Origin: Domibacillus sp.
Lineage (GTDB): Bacteria; Bacillota; Bacilli; Bacillales; Domibacillaceae
Direction of reading: 5' to 3'
NCBI GenBank assembly: GCA_031177795.1
Contig: JAPSKG010000103.1
Span: 1 to 7,928 of the forward strand
Length of the DNA stretch: 7,928 nt
Position numbers and translations under genes: made by a program. Numbering within the stretch: the first letter of the stretch is position 1; every line of letters begins with the position of its first letter. Under the pieces are notes generated by a model. That model ran no database searches. It saw nothing but the letters and a program-made list of their open reading frames with translations, and was not told where the DNA came from. This document shows, piece by piece, positions 1 through 5,250 of this stretch.

Positions 1-717
1 TTCATTTTGTTTTTCTTTAAATGTTTTTTCTGTTACCACAAAAACATCACTTGGAACATTTAAGTAATCTTTTACTTCCAGTACATTTACTTCACCCAAG
101 CCTTTTTGTTTACCAACAACAAGCCCAGTATCAGTTGCGGCTGTAGCATCTACTTGTCCTTGCATAAGAGGCGCAAAATTCAAGAGGCCAGTTTCCACGA
201 TTTTTACATCTTTTTCAGTAAGGCCAACTTGGTTTAGCATAACAAGCAAGTTTTGACGCGTTCCGCTTGCCAGGCTGTAAACCCCAATGGTTTTTCCTTT
301 TAAATCCTCAGGTTTTGTAATGTTTTTATCTTTTAACGAAACAATGTTAAACACATTTTGAGGATAAATGTTGTACAAAACTTTTAATTTTTCGCCTTTA
401 TCTAAAGCGAAGTAAAGAGAGCCCGGATCTGTAAAAGCAATATCAGCCTGGCCGGAAAGAATGTTTTTAATCGCATCTCCGCCGCCGGCTCCGGGAATCA
501 CTTGAACATCTAAGCCTTTTTCATTAAAAAACCCTTTTTCTTCATCCACCAATAAATTGGTTTGTTCCGTAATAGGCTGGCTCCAGCTCGCTACGCGTAA
601 CGTTTCGACTTTTTGTTCTTCTTTTTTCGGAGCTTTTGTTTTTTCTTCTTGCGGTCCGCAAGCTGTTAATAAAACAGCTGTAGAAACTAGCAATGCCAAT
701 AATTTTTTTCGTTTCAT
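1..717 (-). CDS. ABC transporter substrate-binding lipoprotein, ThiY/SsuA-like (partial, C-terminus beyond window)
   Basis: This is the extracellular solute-binding component of an importer, tethered to the outer face of the membrane. The 239 visible residues start with a short lipoprotein signal peptide: basic MKRKK, a hydrophobic stretch, then lipobox LTAC with the lipidated cysteine at residue 20. A lysine/glutamate-rich linker follows. An NMT1/SsuA/ThiY-type domain begins near residue 38 and shows EEKGFFNEKGLDV (59-71), GGGDAI (78-83), GQADIAF (89-95) and LKGKTIGV (139-146). Family members are usually about 320-340 residues, so roughly the last 80-100 are missing past position 1. The ATG overlaps the permease stop (ATGA), with AAGGAG 8 bases upstream. 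It is the last visible gene of the TPP-riboswitch operon. Family plus riboswitch suggest a thiamine precursor or breakdown product as ligand. The family alone would equally fit sulfonates or other small molecules, so the ligand is inferred. Confidence 0.88.
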   Translation of the reverse strand, partial: MKRKKLLALLVSTAVLLTACGPQEEKTKAPKKEEQKVETLRVASWSQPITEQTNLLVDEEKGFFNEKGLDVQVIPGAGGGDAIKNILSGQADIAFTDPGSLYFALDKGEKLKVLYNIYPQNVFNIVSLKDKNITKPEDLKGKTIGVYSLASGTRQNLLVMLNQVGLTEKDVKIVETGLLNFAPLMQGQVDATAATDTGLVVGKQKGLGEVNVLEVKDYLNVPSDVFVVTEKTFKEKQNE

Positions 718-1469
718 TTGTTTTTCTCCTTCATATAAGGTTTTTCCCATCTTTTTTCTACAAAATAAACAAGCTGGTAAAGAATCATGCCAATAATGGT
801 CAATAAAATGAGGGAAGCAAACATTAAAGGCGTATCCATCATTCCCTGTGATGCGACAATCAATGCTCCAAGTCCTTCACTTCCTCCAATAAATTCGCCA
901 ACTACAGCCCCAACCACTGCCAGAACCACCGCTACGCGAAGCCCCGCTAAAATGCCGGGCATTCCAGCCGGGATTTTTAAATGAATAAGTGTCTGCCACC
1001 GGTTGGCTTTCAACATACGAAATAACTCGAGCTTCTGCTTGTCCACATGCTGTATGGATGAAACTGTGTTTTCCAGCAAAGGGAAAAAGCAAATAAGAGC
1101 TGTAATAACTACCTTGGAAGTCATGCCAAAACCAAACCATAAAATAAACAAAGGAGCCAAAGCAAGTTTTGGAACAGCTTGGCTGGCAATAACATAAGGA
1201 GACAGGAGTTTTCGCAAAAATTCGCTTTCGCCCATTACAATACCGGCAGCAAATCCTAAAAAGCTTCCCAGCAGCAGACCGAGTACAATTTCTAGCATAG
1301 TGCGAATAATATGAGCCGTAAAATAGCCATCTATTAACCCTTCAAGAAGTGTAAGAAAAATAACAGTTGGGGCTGGAAGTACCAGCTCAGACATGTTTCC
1401 AGCGATTATTTCCCAGAAGCCAATAATAAAAATAAACAATACAAGAGAATACAAGCGGATTTGGTTCAT
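714..1469 (-). CDS. ABC transporter permease, ThiX/SsuC-like
   Basis: This is the membrane-spanning subunit of the importer, 251 residues, a normal length for binding-protein-dependent permeases of this group. Hydrophobic segments lie at about 6-23, 58-80, 92-113, 117-135, 172-193 and 214-237. The cytoplasmic coupling loop (EAA-type, about 147-172) contains a degenerate motif ending in the conserved KIPAGMPGI, and docks on the ATPase. The stretch SQAVPKLALAPLFILWFGFG (96-115) is typical of SsuC/TauC/ThiX permeases. Its ATG overlaps the ATPase stop by four bases, and its own stop overlaps the lipoprotein start in the same way, so translation of the three importer genes is probably coupled. A GAGGG motif lies 6 bases upstream of the ATG. 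Substrate cannot be read from the permease; the TPP riboswitch upstream argues for thiamine-related import. Confidence 0.92.
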   Translation of the reverse strand: MNQIRLYSLVLFIFIIGFWEIIAGNMSELVLPAPTVIFLTLLEGLIDGYFTAHIIRTMLEIVLGLLLGSFLGFAAGIVMGESEFLRKLLSPYVIASQAVPKLALAPLFILWFGFGMTSKVVITALICFFPLLENTVSSIQHVDKQKLELFRMLKANRWQTLIHLKIPAGMPGILAGLRVAVVLAVVGAVVGEFIGGSEGLGALIVASQGMMDTPLMFASLILLTIIGMILYQLVYFVEKRWEKPYMKEKNK

Positions 1470-2212
1470 GGGTTTCCCTCACTCATAATTTGGCGCAATG
1501 TTAAGCAAAAGCGATTAAAATAAGAACCATATCTTATTTTTAACGTCCGGGGCTTTTCAAGCTCCACTTTTTCCTGATAGATAATGCGGCCTTTCTCCAT
1601 TACAGCAACATGATCTGATAAATAAACCGCTTCAGCAATGTCATGAGTGATAAAAAGAACAGTCGTGTTTTGAAGGTGGCAAATTTTCAACAAGTCTTCT
1701 TGCAGTTCTTCTCGTGTAATGGCATCTAAAGCAGCAAACGGCTCATCTAAAAAAAGCATAGAAGGTTTTTGAATCAGCGCTCTTGCCAGTGCCACCCGGC
1801 TTTGCTGACCGCCTGACAACTGTGTCGGATACCTGTTTTGATGAGCGGATAAGCCAATCATTTCAAGCAGCATGGCGGCTCGCTCCTGATCTTTTTCTGT
1901 CGGTTTTCGATGAAGCGACACAGGAAGAAGCACATTTTCAAGAACTGTTTTCCATTCTAAAAGAGTGGGAGACTGAAAAACAAACCCTGCTTCCGGAGAA
2001 GGCTCGGTTACCGTTTTGTTATTTAACCGAATGCTTCCTTGATCAGGCTGAAGCAATCCGGCGGCCAGTTTCAGCAAAGTGGTTTTTCCGCAGCCGCTTT
2101 TTCCAAGCAAGCAGTGAAACTCCCCTTTTTTAATCGTGAACTGTACTCCATCCACTACAGGGGCGGTACCCGGGTAACCATAAGTGAGATTATTCATCGT
2201 TAAAAATTCCAT
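1466..2212 (-). CDS. ABC transporter ATP-binding protein, ThiZ/SsuB-like
   Basis: This is the cytoplasmic ATPase that powers the importer, 248 residues. All nucleotide-binding motifs are intact: Walker A GKSGCGKTT (37-45), Q-loop glutamine 80 in FVFQSP, signature LSGGQ (132-136), Walker B MLFLDEP (152-158) with catalytic Glu157, D-loop ALDA (161-164) and H-loop His190 in ITHD. The sequence resembles the nitrate/sulfonate/taurine/thiamine-precursor ATPase group. The start is set by AGGAGG at 2220-2225, 7 bases before the ATG and overlapping the stop codon of the LuxC-like gene. An internal Met6 is possible but has no comparable site. The tight link to the LuxC-like gene shows the reductase pair and importer are expressed together. 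Confidence 0.93.
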   Translation of the reverse strand: MEFLTMNNLTYGYPGTAPVVDGVQFTIKKGEFHCLLGKSGCGKTTLLKLAAGLLQPDQGSIRLNNKTVTEPSPEAGFVFQSPTLLEWKTVLENVLLPVSLHRKPTEKDQERAAMLLEMIGLSAHQNRYPTQLSGGQQSRVALARALIQKPSMLFLDEPFAALDAITREELQEDLLKICHLQNTTVLFITHDIAEAVYLSDHVAVMEKGRIIYQEKVELEKPRTLKIRYGSYFNRFCLTLRQIMSEGNP

Positions 2213-2223
2213 TTTGCAGCCTC

Positions 2224-3675
2224 CTAGTCTACATAAGGAGCTAATTGTTCACTTAAGCTTTCAGCAGATGATTCTATATCTACCATGCTGATTAAATCCA
2301 ATAAATTAAAACGGCCGTCATGATGCCAGCCCGCTTCCGGAGAAGTCATTGTTCCTAGTGCTGTCACCCGGGTAACTCCGGCTTTTCCGAATAGTTCAGC
2401 CCATTCAAAAAGCTCTTTAGGGCTTGCAGCCACTCCAACAGTTTGAAGCAAAGAGCGGTGGGGCGCCAGAAAAGGAAGAATGTCATGCAAATTTTCAAAA
2501 GCCATTACTTTTACTACACGGTTTAAAGAACTGGGCGCAAAATGAAGGTTGTTTTCTTCATAAACAACAGTCCAGTCATTGGATGGGTTGCTCAACACTT
2601 CACTGTCTGGATGTGAAAAAATAGCCAATTCTTCTTTTTGCCGCCATGCTGCCATGGAAGCTGATTCTTCCATTGAAAGTTCGCGCCTCGGATATCTTGT
2701 TTGAAAATTTTCCAATTCATTTGCCAGAAAGCGTGCAAACTCTCTAGGTGACACGTTTCCTCCTTGCTGGACATAAAAAATATGCGGTGAATAACAGCCC
2801 TGCTGGTCATAGCGGATCACATCAAGTGCAGCTTGATGAACAGCTTGCCAGGCTTTTCTCGCATCTAAACTGGATTGTGACACGGCGCCGAAACTGATTT
2901 TATGCCCAAAAGGCAAAAAGCGTGTGGTAATGGGCATGCGGCTTTGCAGAGATTGCAAGGAACGGTTTCCACCATAGCCAACGACCACATCTGATTGTTC
3001 AAATAAAAAGCGTTCACGCTCTTCATCGCCGCCTTTCCACCAAATCACAGCAAAACAATTTGCTAAGCGCGGTTCTATTTCCACCAGTAAATGAACGAAC
3101 CAGCCGGAAAACAAAGGTTCAGCACTCGGGACTTTTCCTATGTTTCCTGATTTTACCAGAAGTCCGGAAATCAAGCTCCACAAAGGCAGAGCCGGAACAT
3201 TGCCGGACCAAATGTGAGTTAAAACATCGGGGCCAACCGCTTTGGAAAATCCTCCTTTTATACGAGGCTGAAACTCATCAAGCAGCAAAGGATTGCCAAA
3301 GTCTTCTGCTAGAAAACGCTGAAGCTCTTTTTTTCGGAACGTTTTTAAATAAGAAGTTAACCCAAGCCGTATAATTTCTTCGTCGTAGCCTGTGACAATG
3401 GGCAGCAGCTTTTCGGCTTTTTGCCGATAAGGAGAATCCCGGTCAAGCAAACGCTCAATTGCCTGGTCGACAATATTAACAAGCTCTGTAACAGAAAAAG
3501 ACTTTAATATTTCAGAGCTGGCCGTTCTTACTTTGGTAATAACTTTCTGCAGTTGATCGGTGGTAAGCAAAGGAATTTCCGCTTCCACTGTTCCTTTTTT
3601 ATTGTTGAAAGTTAACACTCTTGTTTCAAAAGCTGTTTCGCCAATATCCGGAAGGTAACCTGCAAGCTCCTTCAT
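2224..3675 (-). CDS. LuxC-like acyl-CoA/acyl-protein reductase (aldehyde-forming)
   Basis: The 483-residue protein belongs to the LuxC acyl-CoA reductase family, distant relatives of aldehyde dehydrogenases. LuxC takes an acyl group as a thioester on an active-site cysteine and reduces it with NADPH to an aldehyde. The likely nucleophile is Cys294 in YDQQGCYSP, the family's conserved (D)QQ(A/G)C context. Other family stretches are SGNVPALP (157-164), the KSGNIGKVPSAEPLF segment (175-189), VVGYGG (231-236) and a C-terminal LQTVGVA...GVTRVTALGTM...HHDGR block. Its ATG overlaps the LuxE-like stop (ATGA), with AAAGGA 8 bases upstream inside the preceding gene. LuxC acts with LuxE, the gene immediately before. 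Luciferase genes and LuxD are absent, so a luminescence role is unlikely. The TPP riboswitch and importer suggest the acyl substrate is a thiamine-related carboxylate rather than a fatty acid; that is inference. A long-chain acyl reductase with coincidental co-regulation is the alternative. Confidence 0.88.
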   Translation of the reverse strand: MKELAGYLPDIGETAFETRVLTFNNKKGTVEAEIPLLTTDQLQKVITKVRTASSEILKSFSVTELVNIVDQAIERLLDRDSPYRQKAEKLLPIVTGYDEEIIRLGLTSYLKTFRKKELQRFLAEDFGNPLLLDEFQPRIKGGFSKAVGPDVLTHIWSGNVPALPLWSLISGLLVKSGNIGKVPSAEPLFSGWFVHLLVEIEPRLANCFAVIWWKGGDEERERFLFEQSDVVVGYGGNRSLQSLQSRMPITTRFLPFGHKISFGAVSQSSLDARKAWQAVHQAALDVIRYDQQGCYSPHIFYVQQGGNVSPREFARFLANELENFQTRYPRRELSMEESASMAAWRQKEELAIFSHPDSEVLSNPSNDWTVVYEENNLHFAPSSLNRVVKVMAFENLHDILPFLAPHRSLLQTVGVAASPKELFEWAELFGKAGVTRVTALGTMTSPEAGWHHDGRFNLLDLISMVDIESSAESLSEQLAPYVD

Positions 3676-4763
3676 TCAACCAGTCCTTTAGAAGCAGCAT
3701 TTAAAAATTCTTCGACTGCAATGGAGCATCCTTTTGCTTCGGTTCCCTGCACACGACCCAACAGAAGAAAGCCATCCTCAAGCTCAACGCCAACATCTTC
3801 TGTTAAAATCGTCGTAACAGAATTGAAATTCCCTAAATCACAGTGTACAAGCACGCCACGCTCTCCTTGCGGCATCTCTTCACCTGTTAATGGGTTAATA
3901 ACACGGGTACGTATCCAATGGGGACCCGACTTTAAAGAAGGCACAGCTTCATTTCCATTATCGTAAAACTGTGTACTTAGCTCGGTAACCCCATACATAT
4001 TTATACAATTTGAACGAGCTACACCAAGTACAGCAGACAGCTTTTCGTAAAATTCATTGAGTTCCATTTCTTTAGACTGGTTTTTAAAGCCGCCTGTATC
4101 AAGAATTCTGCTTCCTTTTGGCAAAGAAAAAGTTTTTCCGGTTTTCTCCAGAGCTTCAAGCATATGAACAAAGCTGTAGCTTGCGCCCAATAAAGCGTAT
4201 GGTTCACCTGTTGTTTCTGCTTGCTGCAATTCTTCCACAAGGCGGTCCATATCTATTCCTTGTTCATTCAAAAGATAATGACTTTCTTTTGTTCCGTAAT
4301 GCTTAACAGCTAACGCAAGATAATGTGCCAAAGAGGAATTCGGCAGTTCCGCTTCGGTTGGAAAAAGAATGCCCATTCGAATGCGCGCGGTTTCTTTCAT
4401 GAAACGCTTTTGGAAATTAACCGTCATGGATTGGTCATAAACTTGCAAAGTCGGGTGATAATGCTTGCCTTTTACACCTTTTGTTGTCCCGCTTGTCATA
4501 AAAACAGCTTTTGCTTGATCAGGGTCCGTACAGCTAAGGGTGATGTCTTTAAAAGCATTAATCGGCACCGATGGAATATCTTTCCATGACTTGACCATTC
4601 TTGGCGTTTTTCCTTTTTGCATGCAAAAGGTGCGATATGGAAGGTTATATTTGTACTGGTAAGCATACAGCCGCAGCGCTAGTTCATTAAAATCTTTTTC
4701 GTCAGAGTCGGTTGCTTGAATAAACTGAAAAACTTGTTGAATAATTTCTTGCTGTTGACTCAT
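3672..4763 (-). CDS. LuxE-like acyl-protein synthetase (ATP-dependent carboxylate activation)
   Basis: The 363-residue protein belongs to the LuxE acyl-protein synthetase family of the adenylate-forming superfamily. LuxE activates a free carboxylic acid with ATP to an acyl-AMP, captures the acyl group on its own cysteine and passes it to LuxC. Visible motifs are the phosphate-binding loop MTSGTTKG (89-96), DTGGFK (222-227), NMYGVTE (255-261), TEDVG (321-325) and a C-terminal GRVQGTEAKGCS (336-347). Cys346 in this last motif is the likely acyl carrier, by analogy with the C-terminal acylated cysteine known in Vibrio LuxE. The length matches LuxE (about 370). I chose the ATG at 4763 because AGAAAGGA (4772-4779) precedes it by 8 bases. 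A longer in-frame reading up to 4862 would translate the riboswitch and terminator, and an in-frame ATG at 4772 overlaps the ribosome binding site. It is the first gene after the TPP riboswitch. Confidence 0.88.
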   Translation of the reverse strand: MSQQQEIIQQVFQFIQATDSDEKDFNELALRLYAYQYKYNLPYRTFCMQKGKTPRMVKSWKDIPSVPINAFKDITLSCTDPDQAKAVFMTSGTTKGVKGKHYHPTLQVYDQSMTVNFQKRFMKETARIRMGILFPTEAELPNSSLAHYLALAVKHYGTKESHYLLNEQGIDMDRLVEELQQAETTGEPYALLGASYSFVHMLEALEKTGKTFSLPKGSRILDTGGFKNQSKEMELNEFYEKLSAVLGVARSNCINMYGVTELSTQFYDNGNEAVPSLKSGPHWIRTRVINPLTGEEMPQGERGVLVHCDLGNFNSVTTILTEDVGVELEDGFLLLGRVQGTEAKGCSIAVEEFLNAASKGLVE

Positions 4764-4771
4764 TCTTTTCA

Positions 4772-4779
4772 TCCTTTCT
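4772..4779 (-). promoter_or_regulatory. Ribosome binding site of the LuxE-like gene
   Basis: AGAAAGGA on the minus strand, 8 bases before the ATG at 4763. It lies downstream of the terminator U-tract, so it is transcribed only when the riboswitch allows read-through. It decides the start of the LuxE-like protein against two longer in-frame possibilities. Confidence 0.75.
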
Positions 4780-4784
4780 AAACA

Positions 4785-4814
4785 AATAAAAAACACTTTG
4801 CGCAAGCAAAGTGT
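4785..4814 (-). terminator. Intrinsic terminator of the TPP riboswitch expression platform
   Basis: On the minus strand, ACACTTTGC (4814-4806) and GCAAAGTGT (4801-4793) form a perfect 9-bp stem with a UUGC loop. The U-rich tract that follows (4793-4785) is interrupted by one A. It sits between the TPP aptamer and the LuxE-like ribosome binding site, the usual place for a riboswitch-controlled terminator in Firmicutes. The aptamer's 3' end carries AAAGUG (4841-4836), the same sequence as in the 3' half of this stem. It could therefore pair with CACUUU of the 5' half as an antiterminator. Confidence 0.85.
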
Positions 4815-4835
4815 AAATGGCACGTTTTTCTTTAT

Positions 4836-4928
4836 CACTTTCCCTGCGCTGGCATTACCCAACAGGTTATTACGGTCTACAGCGGATTAGCTGTACTCTC
4901 AGTTTGCTTCCACAAACTCCCGGCAATT
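4836..4928 (-). promoter_or_regulatory. TPP riboswitch (THI-box) aptamer
   Basis: Read on the minus strand, the region shows the TPP aptamer landmarks in order. P2 is CGG (4922-4920) with CCG (4875-4873). P3 is GUUUG (4917-4913) with CAAAC (4906-4902). The conserved UGAGA (4901-4897) binds the pyrimidine ring in known structures. An optional P3a hairpin is formed by UACAGC and GCUGUA (4895-4890 and 4883-4878). P4 is CCUG (4866-4863) with CAGG (4846-4843). P5 has the conserved loop and strand GGGUAAUGCCAGCG (4860-4847), the pyrophosphate-binding side, followed by CAGGGAA. P1 is not clear: a weak pairing AUUGC with GUGAU is possible, or a longer-range ACUUU (4943-4939) with AAAGU (4841-4837). 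The aptamer precedes an intrinsic terminator, so TPP is expected to switch the downstream operon off. Confidence 0.93.
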
Positions 4929-4940
4929 CATTTTGAACAA

Positions 4941-4969
4941 AGTCTACTCTTTCTAAAATGGGAATGCAA
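4941..4969 (-). promoter_or_regulatory. Possible sigma-A promoter close to the riboswitch
   Basis: On the minus strand, TTGCAT (4969-4964) is followed by a 17-base spacer and TAGACT (4946-4941). The -35 matches consensus at 3 of 6 positions and the -10 at 4 of 6. Transcription would begin near 4934, just before the aptamer. It is weaker than the candidate at 5019-5046 but better placed for a short riboswitch leader. Confidence 0.3.
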
Positions 4970-5191
4970 GAATTTTTTGCGATAAAACGACAATGTTTTC
5001 CTCATTTCGACAAGCAGCATTTTAAGCCAGACAATTTACTTTGCAATTTGCAAAAGCGCTTTTTGTATTTTTCTTTGCTGTCCGTATAGCGCGTGTTGAG
5101 TATTTGGCCAGTTACAAAGAAAAAGCGCAAGCTGATGGTTTTCGTAAATATGTATTTTTGTCTGTTAACAAAAGGCACACGGCTCCAAATA
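4970..5191. other. Gene-free intergenic stretch between the riboswitch leader and the DUF2512 terminator
   Basis: The whole interval from the LuxE-like start (4763) to the DUF2512 stop (5251) holds no convincing gene. Its left half carries the riboswitch, terminator and promoter candidates listed separately. The rest (4970-5191) is AT-rich. It contains a 12-bp perfect palindrome AAAAGCGCTTTT (5052-5063) with no loop. It also contains a plus-strand reading frame, from ATG 4958 to TAA 5201, broken by one TAG at 5087. That frame has no ribosome binding site and matches no family I recognise. Confidence 0.6.
5019..5046 (-). promoter_or_regulatory. Possible sigma-A promoter of the riboswitch operon
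   Basis: On the minus strand, TTGCAA (5046-5041), a 16-base spacer and TAAAAT (5024-5019) match consensus at 4 of 6 and 5 of 6 positions. It would give a leader of about 80 bases before the aptamer. That leader would include ACUUUG (4943-4938), which can pair with the aptamer's 3' AAAGU. Confidence 0.4.
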
Positions 5192-5233
5192 AAAAATCCA
5201 TAACCCGGTAAGTTTATCGGGTTATGGATTTTT
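5192..5233. terminator. Strong, roughly symmetric intrinsic terminator after the DUF2512 gene
   Basis: AAAAATCCATAACCCG (5192-5207) pairs perfectly over 16 bp with 5218-5233 around a 10-base loop. The A/T ends give a U-tract on either strand, six U on the minus strand. It lies 17 bases beyond the minus-strand stop at 5251, so it mainly ends the DUF2512 transcript. It also insulates the riboswitch operon from upstream read-through. Confidence 0.9.
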
Positions 5234-5250
5234 ACGTTTCTTTATACTGC

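Noticed and set aside
1783..2133. 116-codon plus-strand frame antisense to the ABC ATPase
   Set aside because: It lies wholly within a gene with intact Walker and signature motifs. It has no recognisable domain and is a shadow frame.
2224..4763. Bioluminescence (lux) operon
   Set aside because: No luciferase subunits, LuxD or flavin reductase are present, and the control element is a TPP riboswitch. Only the LuxC/LuxE chemistry is supported.
4764..4862. N-terminal extension of the LuxE-like protein (33 extra residues from ATG 4862)
   Set aside because: The extension is translated from the 3' part of the TPP aptamer and the terminator stem. The ATG at 4763 has its own ribosome binding site and gives the usual LuxE length.
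5052..5063. Palindrome AAAAGCGCTTTT as a terminator or operator
   Set aside because: It has no loop, so it cannot form a stable RNA hairpin without opening. A 12-bp palindrome in AT-rich intergenic DNA is weak evidence alone.
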